A DNA stretch of 64,000 nt, taken from NCBI RefSeq assembly GCF_001040705.1, contig NZ_CVQP01000010.1, positions 260,251-324,250 of the forward strand, written 5' to 3'. Below are positions 25,538-34,268 of this stretch, piece after piece (within the stretch, counting starts at the first letter, position 1; every line of letters starts with the position of its first letter). The position numbers and the translations under genes are program-made. Origin of the DNA: Rhodococcus sp. RD6.2 (GTDB lineage: Bacteria > Actinomycetota > Actinomycetes > Mycobacteriales > Mycobacteriaceae). Under the pieces are notes generated by a model. It searched no databases. It was not told the origin of the DNA and saw nothing but the letters and a program-made list of their open reading frames with translations.

Positions 25538-25660
25538 CACCCTGTCCGTCCGGGTAGGGCGGACCCCGTTCGCAACGTAGTTGCAACGCCAAACTCCATA
25601 GTGTCGTGCATCACAACGGAGGCGTTCGCGCCTTCGATCGACACACGAACGGGTGGTGGC

Positions 25661-27115
25661 ATGTCACTGAAGGAGATCCCACAGAACTCGGACACCGCCG
25701 CGCACCACGACGGCGCCGACTTCCACGACGAGGACCGCGCCTACCTCGAGAAGCGGACACTGCGCAAGGGGTCCGCGGGCTGGTTGCTCCTCGCCGGGCT
25801 GGGTATCAGCTACGTCATCTCCGGCGACTACGCGGGCTGGAACAACGGTCTCGCGGAGGGTGGGTTCGGCGGGCTGCTCATCGCCGCCGTCGTCATCGCC
25901 GGCATGTACCTCGCGATGGTGCTCGGTATGGCCGAGCTGTCGTCCGCGTTGCCTGCCGCGGGAGGTGGCTACACGTTCGCGCGTCGTGCGCTCGGTCCGT
26001 GGGGTGGATTCGCCACCGGCACAGCGATTCTCATCGAGTATTCCATCGCGCCCGCGGCGATCGCGACCTTCATCGGCGGCTACGTCGAGTCACTGAACCT
26101 GTTCGGGATCACCGACGGGTGGTGGGTGTATCTCGCGGTCTACGCCCTCTTCATCGGAGTCCACCTGACCGGTGCGGGCGAGGCGCTCAAGGCGATGTTC
26201 GTCATCACCGCCATCGCGCTGGTCGGGCTGGTGGTCTTCGCGGTCTCCGCGATCGGGCTGTTCGACTCGGGCAATCTCACGGACATCGCTCCCACCGACG
26301 CGGTCGGGGCATCGGGATTCCTGCCGTTCGGTCTGTTCGGAATCTGGGCCGCGGTCCCGTTCGCGATCTGGTTCTTCCTGGCCGTCGAGAGGGTCCCGCT
26401 CGCCGCGGAGGAAGCGCGGGAACCGGAGAAGAACGTTCCGCGCGGAATCATCATCAGCATGCTCGTGCTGCTGGTCACGGGCGCGACGGTGCTCTTCCTG
26501 GCCACCGGGGCACTCGGCGCGGAGGCGCTGTCGACGTCCGGGAACCCGCTCGTCGAGGCACTCGGGGACGGTACGGCCGCGAAGGTCGTCAACTACATCG
26601 GGCTGGCCGGGCTCGTCGCCAGCTTCTTCTCGATCATGTACGCCTATTCCCGGCAGACGTTCGCGCTCTCTCGTGCGGGCTACCTGCCGAAGAACCTGTC
26701 GATCACCAATTCGCGGAAGGCACCGACCCTCGCCCTGATCGTTCCCGGCGTCATCGGCTTCGCCCTCTCGCTCACCGGTGAGGGTGCGATGCTGCTGAAC
26801 ATGGCCGTGTTCGGAGCTGCGGTCAGCTACGTCCTCATGATGGTCAGCCACATCGTGCTGCGGCGCAGGGAGCCCGGTATGCACCGCCCCTACCGGACGC
26901 CCGGTGGTGTCGTCACCACGTCGTTCGCCCTGGTGGTTGCGGCTGTCGCGGTGGTCGCGACGTTCCTGGTGGATCCGGTCGCCGCCTTCTGGACGCTCGG
27001 CGCGTTCGCCGCGTTCATGGCCTACTTCGGCCTCTACAGTCGACATCATCTCGTTGCGAACTCTCCCGACGAGGAGTTCGCGGCCCTCGCGGAAGCGGAA
27101 GAAGAACTGGAATGA
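25661..27115 (+). CDS. Ethanolamine permease-like amino acid/amine transporter (APC family)
   Basis: This 484-residue protein has about 12 membrane helices. It has the APC-superfamily start ISYVISGDYAGWNNGLAEGGFGG and the segment AELSSALPAAGGGYTFARRALGP. The former resembles the ethanolamine permease subfamily. The hydrophilic ends are acidic. It overlaps eutB by four bases, which fixes its likely substrate as ethanolamine. The ATG at 25661 is chosen by coding start and family length. About 160 bases upstream contain no copy of the 19-bp palindrome, so it is probably under separate control. Confidence 0.9.
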   Translation: MSLKEIPQNSDTAAHHDGADFHDEDRAYLEKRTLRKGSAGWLLLAGLGISYVISGDYAGWNNGLAEGGFGGLLIAAVVIAGMYLAMVLGMAELSSALPAAGGGYTFARRALGPWGGFATGTAILIEYSIAPAAIATFIGGYVESLNLFGITDGWWVYLAVYALFIGVHLTGAGEALKAMFVITAIALVGLVVFAVSAIGLFDSGNLTDIAPTDAVGASGFLPFGLFGIWAAVPFAIWFFLAVERVPLAAEEAREPEKNVPRGIIISMLVLLVTGATVLFLATGALGAEALSTSGNPLVEALGDGTAAKVVNYIGLAGLVASFFSIMYAYSRQTFALSRAGYLPKNLSITNSRKAPTLALIVPGVIGFALSLTGEGAMLLNMAVFGAAVSYVLMMVSHIVLRRREPGMHRPYRTPGGVVTTSFALVVAAVAVVATFLVDPVAAFWTLGAFAAFMAYFGLYSRHHLVANSPDEEFAALAEAEEELE

Positions 27116-28524
27116 CGACCTACACCCAGCAGGTGGCCGGAGTCGGCCACACCTTCCACGGGCTCGTCGACCTGATGGCCAAGGCAACGCCGCTGCGGAG
27201 CGGCGACGAACTCGCCGGGTGCGCGGCCGGGTCGGACGCCGAGCGGGCGGCGGCGCAGTGGGCGCTCGCCGAGGTCCCGCTCGCGACCTTCCTCGAGGAT
27301 CTCCTCGTTCCGTACGAGAACGACGAGGTGACGCGGCTGATCATCGACACACACGACCGCGTCGCGTTCGCGGAGATCTCCCACCTCACGGTCGGCGGAC
27401 TGCGGGACTGGCTGCTTGCCACCGCGGCAGGGCCGAACCCGGCCGAGGTGCTGCGCCGGGTCGCGCCGGGGTTGACGCCGGAGATGGTCGCGGCGGTCAG
27501 CAAGATCATGCGCAACCAGGATCTGATCGCGGTCGCGCGGGCCGTGGAGGTGACCTCCGGGTTCCGGACGACGCTCGGGCTGCCGGGCCGGCTGGGTACC
27601 CGGCTGCAGCCGAACCATCCGACCGACGACCCTCGCGGCATCGCGGCCGCGACTCTCGACGGGCTGCTGCTCGGCTGCGGTGACGCGGTGATCGGGATCA
27701 ACCCGGCCACCGACTCGCCGCATGCGACGGCGGACCTGCTGCACCTGCTCGACGAGATCCGGCAGCGCTTCGACATTCCCGCACAGTCGTGCGTGCTCTC
27801 ACACGTGACGACGACGATGGGACTGATCGAGGAGGGAGTTCCTGTCGATCTGGTGTTCCAGTCGATCGCCGGCACCCAGGGCGCCAATTCGTCCTTCGGC
27901 GTGGACGTCGCGCTGCTGCGGGAGGCGAACGCGGCGGGACGGTCACTGCGCCGCGGTACCGTCGGCGACAACGTCATGTACCTCGAGACGGGGCAGGGAT
28001 CCGCGCTCAGCGCCGGTGCACACCTCGGCACAGGTGGCCGTCCCGTCGACCAGCAGACCCTGGAGACCCGCGCCTACGCCGTCGCGCGGGACCTCGAACC
28101 GCTGCTGGTCAACACCGTGGTCGGGTTCATCGGGCCGGAATACCTCTACGACGGCAAGCAGATCATCCGCGCAGGGCTCGAGGATCACTTCTGCGGCAAG
28201 CTCCTCGGGCTGCCGATGGGCGTCGACGTCTGCTACACGAACCACGCCGAGGCAGACCAGGACGACATGGACACGCTGCTCACCCTGCTCGGGGTGGCGG
28301 GCGCCGCGTTCGTGATCGCGGTTCCCGGCGCGGACGACGTGATGCTCGGCTATCAGAGCCTGTCGTTTCACGACGCCCTCTATGCCCGGCAGGTCCTGGG
28401 ATTGCGTCCGGCGCCGGAGTTCGAGAACTGGCTGCAACGACTCGGCCTGATGGACGAGGGCGGCCGCGTGCTGCCGGTGGATGCGGCGACCTCGCCGCTG
28501 CGTGCGCTGACGGGGGTGAAGTGA
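27112..28524 (+). CDS. eutB: Ethanolamine ammonia-lyase, large subunit
   Basis: EutB, with EutC and adenosylcobalamin, splits ethanolamine into acetaldehyde and ammonia. The 470-residue protein covers the full family length. It has the conserved LKIMRNQDL-like segment (SKIMRNQDLIAVA, about 125-137), LGLPGRLGTRLQPNHPTDD, the glutamate-rich FIGPEYLYDGKQI and the cobalamin-side CYTNHAEADQDDMDTL near residue 380. It overlaps the permease gene by four bases and is followed by eutC one base after its stop. No carboxysome-like shell, reactivase (EutA) or eutD/E/G genes are present. Confidence 0.97.
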   Translation: MTTYTQQVAGVGHTFHGLVDLMAKATPLRSGDELAGCAAGSDAERAAAQWALAEVPLATFLEDLLVPYENDEVTRLIIDTHDRVAFAEISHLTVGGLRDWLLATAAGPNPAEVLRRVAPGLTPEMVAAVSKIMRNQDLIAVARAVEVTSGFRTTLGLPGRLGTRLQPNHPTDDPRGIAAATLDGLLLGCGDAVIGINPATDSPHATADLLHLLDEIRQRFDIPAQSCVLSHVTTTMGLIEEGVPVDLVFQSIAGTQGANSSFGVDVALLREANAAGRSLRRGTVGDNVMYLETGQGSALSAGAHLGTGGRPVDQQTLETRAYAVARDLEPLLVNTVVGFIGPEYLYDGKQIIRAGLEDHFCGKLLGLPMGVDVCYTNHAEADQDDMDTLLTLLGVAGAAFVIAVPGADDVMLGYQSLSFHDALYARQVLGLRPAPEFENWLQRLGLMDEGGRVLPVDAATSPLRALTGVK

Positions 28525-28525
28525 C

Positions 28526-29311
28526 GTGGACGATCCTGCAGTGCAGAGTTTCTGGGACGAACTGCGGAGCACGACGCAGGCGCGGATCGGGTTGGGCCGC
28601 TCCGGCGACGCGTTGCCGACGGCGCGGGTGCTCGAGTTCCGGGCCGCGCATGCCGCCGCGCGCGACGCCGTCCACGATCCCCTCGACACGGGGTCGCTGG
28701 TCGACCGGGTCGAGTCCGTCGGGCTGGGACGGCCCCTCGTCGTCACGAGCCGGGCGGCGGACCGCAGTGAGTATCTGCGCCGCCCGGATCTCGGGCGGGA
28801 ACCGGCCGATCTGTCGGCGGTGCCGGCGACGAACGCGGACATCGGAGTCGTTCTCGCAGACGGTTTGTCGCCGCGCGCGATCACCGATCACGGGGTGCCG
28901 CTGCTGTCGGCTCTGGTCGCGGAGTTCGACGGTCGCTACAGCATCGCGCCACCGGTGATCGCGACGCAGGCCCGGGTGGCACTCGGCGATCACATCGCCG
29001 CGGCCCTCGGGGTTCGGACGGTGCTGGTCCTGATCGGGGAGCGCCCCGGTTTGTCGGTGGCGGACAGCGTGGGTGTCTACCTCACCCACCGGCCGGCTCC
29101 GGGACGCACCGACGCCGACCGGAACTGTGTGTCGAACATCCACCCACCCGACGGGCTCGCGTACACCGTCGCCGCGCGGGTGGTGTCCGGCCTCGTTGCC
29201 GGTGCCCGGCAACTGGGACGCTCGGGGGTCGATCTCAAGGACACCTCCCGCGTGGACGCCATCACGGGCGACGGGCACGCCACCCGCGTGATCGACTCGA
29301 CAACAGGGTAA
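28526..29311 (+). CDS. eutC: Ethanolamine ammonia-lyase, small subunit
   Basis: The 261-residue protein has the EutC landmarks: ARIGLGRSGDALPT near the N-terminus, SRAADRSEYLRRPDLGR, ALVAEFDGRYSIAPPVIATQARVALGDH and, towards the end, RNCVSNIHPPDGL. EutC binds the upper face of cobalamin in the complex with EutB. It is shorter than the enterobacterial protein (about 295), mainly at the N-terminus, as is usual outside enterobacteria. It starts with GTG one base after eutB. Nitrogen release from ethanolamine is its likely role here. Confidence 0.95.
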   Translation: MDDPAVQSFWDELRSTTQARIGLGRSGDALPTARVLEFRAAHAAARDAVHDPLDTGSLVDRVESVGLGRPLVVTSRAADRSEYLRRPDLGREPADLSAVPATNADIGVVLADGLSPRAITDHGVPLLSALVAEFDGRYSIAPPVIATQARVALGDHIAAALGVRTVLVLIGERPGLSVADSVGVYLTHRPAPGRTDADRNCVSNIHPPDGLAYTVAARVVSGLVAGARQLGRSGVDLKDTSRVDAITGDGHATRVIDSTTG

Positions 29312-29339
29312 TTCGGAGGCGGGACCGAATCTGGTCGAG

Positions 29340-30164
29340 TCACGCAGACGCGACGCCGTCCGCCTCGGCGCGGTAGTTTCCGGGCCACGCCTTGCCCAGG
29401 GTGAGGCCACCGTCGACGACGATGTTCTGCCCGGTGACGAAGGAGGCGTCGTCCGAGACGAGGTAGGCGATGGCGCCTGCGATGTCCTCGCCCTCGCCGG
29501 CGCGGGGGATCGGCTGGAACGACGCCAGCCCCTTGCGGACGTTGTCGATACTCGCGTCCAGGGCGTCCCCTTGGAGACCGGCACCGTGTCCCGTGATCCG
29601 GGTTGCCACGCCGCCGGGGGTGACGGCGTTGACGCGGACGTGGAACTCCGCGAGTTCCCGCGCGGCGCTCCGGGTCATCTGCAGCGTCGCGGCCTTGGCG
29701 GCGCCGTACGGGTGGGGACCGAAGCCAGTGCGTACCCCGGCCACCGACGACACGTTGACGATGGCGCCGAAACCCTGCGCGCGCATCACCCGCGCCGCGT
29801 GCTTGGTGCCGAGGAACGCGCTGCGGGCGAGCACCGCGAACGAGGCGTCCCACTCGTCGACGGTGGTGTCGGCGACGTAGGTCCAGGAGCCCACCCGGCC
29901 CGCGTTGTTGACCATCGCGTCCAGACGTCCGAAGCGGTCGGTCGCAAGGCCGACCGCGGCGGCGACGTCTTCCTCCCTGGTGACGTCCGTGTGGAGGTAG
30001 ATCGCGTTCTCTCCCAACGAGGCCGCGACCTTCTCGCCGCGTTCGTCGTCGATGTCGGTGACGACCACTCGCGCCCCGCGCTTCACGAGGAGTGCGCATG
30101 TCGCAGCGCCGATTCCGCTCGCTCCTCCGGTCACCACCGCGACCTTGCCGTTCAGTTCCGTCAT
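29340..30164 (-). CDS. Short-chain dehydrogenase/reductase
   Basis: This 274-residue classical SDR has TGGASGIG (about 12-19), an Asp after strand two (VVTDID) that favours NAD, NNAG, the catalytic Ser in VSSVAG and YGAAKAA as the YxxxK motif. The end, VVDGGLTLGKAWPGNYRAE, is the usual SDR C-terminus with a short extension. It is convergent with eutC and divergent from the crotonase at 30298, with a strong operator-like palindrome between them, so it is probably part of the catabolic regulon rather than of the ethanolamine unit. Confidence 0.88.
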   Translation of the reverse strand: MTELNGKVAVVTGGASGIGAATCALLVKRGARVVVTDIDDERGEKVAASLGENAIYLHTDVTREEDVAAAVGLATDRFGRLDAMVNNAGRVGSWTYVADTTVDEWDASFAVLARSAFLGTKHAARVMRAQGFGAIVNVSSVAGVRTGFGPHPYGAAKAATLQMTRSAARELAEFHVRVNAVTPGGVATRITGHGAGLQGDALDASIDNVRKGLASFQPIPRAGEGEDIAGAIAYLVSDDASFVTGQNIVVDGGLTLGKAWPGNYRAEADGVASA

Positions 30165-30215
30165 GTGTCGAGTCCCTTCGTCGTCGTCCGCTCCACCGTG
30201 ATCTCTTGAGGTATT

Positions 30216-30234
30216 AACCTAAAGGCATTAGCTT
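30216..30234. promoter_or_regulatory. 19-bp operator-like palindrome, copy 4
   Basis: AACCTAAAGGCATTAGCTT has seven of nine arm positions paired and the full CTA-N7-TAG core. It lies 51 bases from the SDR start and 63 bases from the crotonase start, well placed to control both divergent genes. Confidence 0.75.
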
Positions 30235-30297
30235 GATATGTCGACGGCTGAAGCGTGAACCGGGTGCCGTCGGAACAACGCGAGGGGAAGGCCCCGA

Positions 30298-31107
30298 ATG
30301 TCCGACCTGATAGTGACCGAGCGTCCGCGTCCGGGCGTCCTACTGATCCGCCTCAACCGCGCGGACGCCCTGAACGCGATGAACGTCGAACTCGTCGAGG
30401 CACTGCACACCGTGCTCGCCGACGTCCGCCACGACTCCGAGACCCGCGCCATCGTGCTCACCGGCAACGGGCGGGCCTTCTGCGCCGGAATCGACCTGCG
30501 CGGATACGGCACACCTCCTGGTGCGGCGGAGGGCGAAGGCCGAGCGCAGGCGGGTATGCGGGTGCAGCAACACATCGCGTCACTGGTCGAGGCATTCCGG
30601 GGTGCCCGGCCGCCCGTGGTCGCCGCGATCAACGGTGCCGCCGCCGGTGGCGGGATGGCCCTGGCGTTGATGGCCGATGTCCGGATCATGGCCGACACCG
30701 CCGCACTGCACGCCTCGTTCATCAATCGTGGGCAGTCCAGTTGCGACATCGGCGTCAGTTGGCTGCTGCCCCGGATGATCGGATTCTCCAGGGCCGCAGA
30801 GATTCTCCTCACTGGGCGTCCCGTCGACGCCGCCGAGTGCGAGCGCGTCGGCATCGTGTCCTCGGTGCATCCCGCGGAGCGCCTGCTGGACGCTGCCCTC
30901 GACACCGCCGAGAACATCGCGCGCAACAGCCCGTTCGGGGTGTGGATGACCAAGGAGGTGATGTGGTCCAACCTCGAGGTACCCAGCCTGCGCGCCGCGA
31001 TCGACATGGAGAACCGGACACAGATCCTCGCCGCCATGACGAAGGACCACCGCGAGGCGGTGCACTCGTTCCTCGAGAAGCGGCCCCCCGTCTACCGGAA
31101 CCACTGA
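30298..31107 (+). CDS. Enoyl-CoA hydratase/isomerase (crotonase) family protein
   Basis: This 269-residue crotonase has the oxyanion segments CAGIDLRGYG (about 62-71) and NGAAAGGGMALAL (about 105-117). The catalytic region reads INRGQSSCDIGVSWLLP, with Asp rather than Glu at the second catalytic position and none at the first, so the exact reaction is uncertain. The C-terminal FLEKRPPVYR is a common ending of actinobacterial enoyl-CoA hydratases. GGGGAAGG stands about ten bases before the ATG. It is followed after 35 bases by the F420-type oxidoreductase. Confidence 0.88.
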   Translation: MSDLIVTERPRPGVLLIRLNRADALNAMNVELVEALHTVLADVRHDSETRAIVLTGNGRAFCAGIDLRGYGTPPGAAEGEGRAQAGMRVQQHIASLVEAFRGARPPVVAAINGAAAGGGMALALMADVRIMADTAALHASFINRGQSSCDIGVSWLLPRMIGFSRAAEILLTGRPVDAAECERVGIVSSVHPAERLLDAALDTAENIARNSPFGVWMTKEVMWSNLEVPSLRAAIDMENRTQILAAMTKDHREAVHSFLEKRPPVYRNH

Positions 31108-31142
31108 AGGACAACAACTGTGACGAATGGAAGGTGGGATCG

Positions 31143-32180
31143 GTGAAGGTCGGAGTCATGGCCGGGTACTGGGGCTCGGGGCCGCCGAAGCGAATGGAGC
31201 AGACGGTCGCCGAGGCGGAGGCCCTCGGCGTGGACAGCTTCTGGACCGCGGAGTCCTATGGGTCCGATGCGCTGACCCCGCTGGCCTGGTGGGGCGCCCG
31301 TACCTCGACGATTGCGCTGGGCACGTCGGTGTGTCAGATGTCGGCGCGTACCCCCACTGCGCTGGCGATGGCTGCGCAAACCCTCGACCACCTCAGCGGT
31401 GGCCGCGTGATTCTCGGCATCGGCGCCTCAGGTCCGCAGGTGGTCGAGGGCTGGTACGGCCAGCCGTATCCGCGACCGCTCGAACGCACCCGCGAGTACA
31501 TCTCGATCATGCGGGCGGTGTGGGCCCGGGACGAGCCGGTGACCTTCGACGGCAGGCACTACCAATTGCCGTACCAGGGCGGCACCGGCCTGGGTAAGCC
31601 GCTCAAGTCGATCGTGCACCCACTGCGTCGCGACATCCCGATCTACATGGGTGCCGAGGGACCCAAGAACGTGGCACTGGCCGCCGAGATCGCGGACGGC
31701 TGGACGCCGCTGTGGTTCTCACCGAAGACCGACGACTTCTACCGCGCCGCGCTCGCGGAGGGCTTCGGCCGTGAGGGTGCTCGCCGCACCACCGACGACT
31801 TCGAGATTGCCAACGTGTGCTGGCTCGTCGAGGACGACGACGTCGAGCGCGCGGCATCCCGGCTCAAACCCGTGGTCGCCCTCTATGCAGGCGGCATGGG
31901 CGCCAAGGACGCGAACTTCCACAACGACGTGTTCGTCCGGATGGGGTGGGGCGATGCGTGTGCGGAGATTCAGGACCACTACCTGAACGGCCGCGTCGAT
32001 CTCGCCGCGCAGGCCGTCCCGACCGCGATGGTCGAGGACGTGGCGCTGGTCGGTCCCGTGGACAAGATCTGCGAGGACATCGAGAAGCGGTGGAAGCCGA
32101 CCTGCCTGACCACGATGATCCTCGGCGGCTGGCCGCGCCCGGCTTCTCGGGAGCGGATCCTCGACGCCATCAGGACCTGA
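31143..32180 (+). CDS. LLM-class flavin/F420-dependent oxidoreductase
   Basis: This 345-residue luciferase-like (TIM-barrel) protein begins KVGVMAGYWGSGPP and has the segment DSFWTAESYGSDALTPLAWWGARTS and the motif RVILGIGASGPQVVEGWYGQP, all typical of F420-dependent dehydrogenases and reductases in mycobacteria and rhodococci. It probably oxidises or reduces an alcohol, aldehyde or acyl-CoA intermediate with F420 or FMN. The GTG at 31143 is taken as start because the homologous region begins there. It lies 35 bases after the crotonase gene and is likely co-transcribed with it. Confidence 0.87.
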   Translation: MKVGVMAGYWGSGPPKRMEQTVAEAEALGVDSFWTAESYGSDALTPLAWWGARTSTIALGTSVCQMSARTPTALAMAAQTLDHLSGGRVILGIGASGPQVVEGWYGQPYPRPLERTREYISIMRAVWARDEPVTFDGRHYQLPYQGGTGLGKPLKSIVHPLRRDIPIYMGAEGPKNVALAAEIADGWTPLWFSPKTDDFYRAALAEGFGREGARRTTDDFEIANVCWLVEDDDVERAASRLKPVVALYAGGMGAKDANFHNDVFVRMGWGDACAEIQDHYLNGRVDLAAQAVPTAMVEDVALVGPVDKICEDIEKRWKPTCLTTMILGGWPRPASRERILDAIRT

Positions 32181-32258
32181 CCGCGGTTCCGTCGACTCCG
32201 GGTGTATGACCTCCGAGGGCCTTCTTGGATGATCTCGACAACCGCCGCAAGCCGACTT

Positions 32259-32277
32259 AACCTAAACTCATTAGCTT
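32259..32277. promoter_or_regulatory. 19-bp operator-like palindrome, copy 5
   Basis: AACCTAAACTCATTAGCTT differs from copy 4 by only two bases. It ends 19 bases before the thiolase-like ATG, a position where a bound repressor would block transcription or the start of the mRNA. Confidence 0.75.
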
Positions 32278-32296
32278 ATGGCCGATCGCTCCGGCG

Positions 32297-33826
32297 ATGC
32301 CCGATGAAGAGATCTTGGATGGTCCCACTGTGTCTGCCCACTCTGCACCCCTCGACCTGCGTACTCCTGTCCTCGTCGGCGGCGGTCAGATCAACAACCG
32401 CGACGGTGGCCGCGAACCGGTGGACCTGATCGCCGACGCCGCGCATCGGGCCGCGGCCGAGGCGGGCAGTGCCCGCCTGCTCGAACTCGTGGACTCGGTC
32501 CGCATCGTGGGCCTGCTGTCGTGGAAGTACCGGGACCCCGGCGCGCTCGTCGGTGAACGGATCGGGGCGGCGCCCCGACACACCGCCTACACCGGCAGCG
32601 GTGGCAGCACACCTCAGGTGCTCGTCAACGCCGCGTCCGAGGACATCGCCGCGGGCCGATGCGACGTCGTGCTGATCGGTGGCGCCGAGTCGTGGCGCAC
32701 CCGAATGAAGCTGCGCGCCCAGGGTGTTCGGCCGGATTGGACGCTGCAGGACGAATCGGTGCCGAAGGCGTCACTGGCCGTCGACGAGGTGCCGATGCAG
32801 TCGGGCACCGAGATGCGCGCCGGACTCGACCGTCCCGCCTACATCTACCCGCTGTTCGAGCAGGCGCTGCGGCTGTCCGCCGGCCTGTCGGTGGCCGAGC
32901 ACCGTGACGCGATCGGTGCCCTGTGGTCCGGGTTCAGCAAGGTCGCCGCGACCAACCCGCACGCATGGACGCAGCGCGAGTACACCGCGGACGAGATCGT
33001 CACTCCCTCGGCTGATAACCGGTGGATCGTCTCGCCGTACACCAAACTGCTGAACTCGAACAACATGGTCGAGCAGGGCGCCGCCCTGCTGCTGTGCTCG
33101 GTGGAGGTCGCGACACGGCTCGGCATTCCGCGAGAGAACTGGGTGTTCCCGCAGTCGGGCACGGAGTCGCACGACACCTACGACATCGCCGAGCGCGGCG
33201 CGCTGGATCGCTCGCCCGCGATCCGCATCGCCGGCGGACGGGCGCTCGAACTGGCCGGCATCGGGGTCGACGATGTCGCGCACGTCGACGTGTACTCCTG
33301 CTTCCCGTCCGCGGTCCAGGTCGCGGCGCGTGAACTGGGGCTGCCGCTCGGCGATCCGGGTCGGCCGCTGACCCTCACCGGTGGCCTGACATTCGCGGGC
33401 GGCCCGTGGAACAACTACAGCACCCACGCCATCGCGACCCTGGCTACACGTCTGCGGGAGTCGCCGGGCAGCTACGGGCTGGTCACCGCGAACAGCGGCT
33501 ATCTGACCAAGCACGCATTCGGGGTGTACCGGACCGAGCCTCCGGCCGGTGGCTTCCGCCGCGAGGACGTACAGGCGGCGGTCGACCGCGAGCCGACCGT
33601 CCACGCGCATCCGACGTACGAGGGTCCGGCGACAACCGAGTCCTGGGCGGTGCTGCACGACCGTTCTGGGAATCCGGAGCGAGGTTTCCTCGCGGCCCGC
33701 ACTCCGGACGGGGGACGCACGCTCGCGTCCTCCACGGATGCCGGTGCGCTCGATCGACTTCTGGTCGCCGAGGAGGCCGGGGAGCCTGTCGTCGTCGGCG
33801 GTGACGGCGGTTTCGACTTCGCCTGA
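32297..33826 (+). CDS. Thiolase-superfamily protein (acetyl-CoA acetyltransferase-like)
   Basis: This 509-residue thiolase-fold protein of the long type has VLVGGGQINNRDG near the start and VVLIGGAESWRTRMK (about 117-131). At the nucleophile loop it reads YTGSGGSTPQVLVNAA, with no Cys, so it cannot use the classical Cys-acyl mechanism. Later motifs are VDVYSCFPSAVQ (about 333-344) and GYLTKHAFGVYR (about 399-410). The C-terminal 100 residues resemble an OB-like extension. It may be a thiolase with altered chemistry or a C-C lyase. The ATG at 32297 lacks a clear ribosome-binding site; a GTG at 32330 is an alternative. Confidence 0.82.
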   Translation: MPDEEILDGPTVSAHSAPLDLRTPVLVGGGQINNRDGGREPVDLIADAAHRAAAEAGSARLLELVDSVRIVGLLSWKYRDPGALVGERIGAAPRHTAYTGSGGSTPQVLVNAASEDIAAGRCDVVLIGGAESWRTRMKLRAQGVRPDWTLQDESVPKASLAVDEVPMQSGTEMRAGLDRPAYIYPLFEQALRLSAGLSVAEHRDAIGALWSGFSKVAATNPHAWTQREYTADEIVTPSADNRWIVSPYTKLLNSNNMVEQGAALLLCSVEVATRLGIPRENWVFPQSGTESHDTYDIAERGALDRSPAIRIAGGRALELAGIGVDDVAHVDVYSCFPSAVQVAARELGLPLGDPGRPLTLTGGLTFAGGPWNNYSTHAIATLATRLRESPGSYGLVTANSGYLTKHAFGVYRTEPPAGGFRREDVQAAVDREPTVHAHPTYEGPATTESWAVLHDRSGNPERGFLAARTPDGGRTLASSTDAGALDRLLVAEEAGEPVVVGGDGGFDFA

Positions 33827-33870
33827 ACAGGCGTTTCGGCCTCCGTCATGCCGCGAGCATTGACGCACAA

Positions 33871-33889
33871 TACCTAACGACATAAGGTT
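33871..33889. promoter_or_regulatory. 19-bp operator-like palindrome, copy 6
   Basis: TACCTAACGACATAAGGTT pairs ACCT with AGGT and keeps the spacing of the other copies, with AAG instead of TAG on the right. It is 64 bases before the start of the small protein that opens the DUF35/thiolase unit. Confidence 0.65.
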
Positions 33890-33953
33890 AATGGCATTCC
33901 GGCGCCACGCGCCGAGGTGGCGTCCAGGACGCACGTCGATCAAGGAGAATCAC

Positions 33954-34268
33954 ATGTCGGCAGAAGACTTTCGGACGCTGTACGAGCGTCACGTTGGCCA
34001 CGTCGTGTCCGGGAACATGAAGGCAGCGATTGCCGACATGGTGCAGGAGAACATCCCCGCCGTCTTCGACGGCGTGTCCGTGCCCCGCGGCGCCGTCAAC
34101 GGCTTCGAGATCAAGGACGTGCGCCTCGAAGGCGATCGTCAGATCGGTGAGACGGTCTACGACACCCCCGACGGCGTGATCGGCCTGCGATCGATCTGGG
34201 AACTGCGCGACGGGCAGTGGAAGGCCGCGGCGCTGGAGAACTTCCCGCCGTCGGGAGCCTCCGCATGA
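33954..34268 (+). CDS. Small protein, possible NTF2/SnoaL-like fold
   Basis: This 104-residue soluble protein has helical residues 1-45 followed by strands, ending in SIWELRDGQWKAAALENFPP. That ending is the common last strand pair of NTF2-like (SnoaL) proteins, so a small enzyme or a binding partner is possible; the assignment rests on pattern only. AAGGAG stands eight bases before the ATG. It overlaps the DUF35 gene by four bases, so all three proteins of this unit are translationally coupled and may form a complex. Confidence 0.7.
   Translation: MSAEDFRTLYERHVGHVVSGNMKAAIADMVQENIPAVFDGVSVPRGAVNGFEIKDVRLEGDRQIGETVYDTPDGVIGLRSIWELRDGQWKAAALENFPPSGASA

Noticed and set aside
25661-29311. Ethanolamine microcompartment locus
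   Set aside because: No shell protein, EutA, EutD, EutE or EutG gene is present; only permease, eutB and eutC are seen.
30216-30234. KstR or KstR2 steroid operator
   Set aside because: The sites have CTA-N7-TAG and lack both the AACnnGTT pattern of KstR and the CAAG-type half-sites of KstR2 as I remember them.
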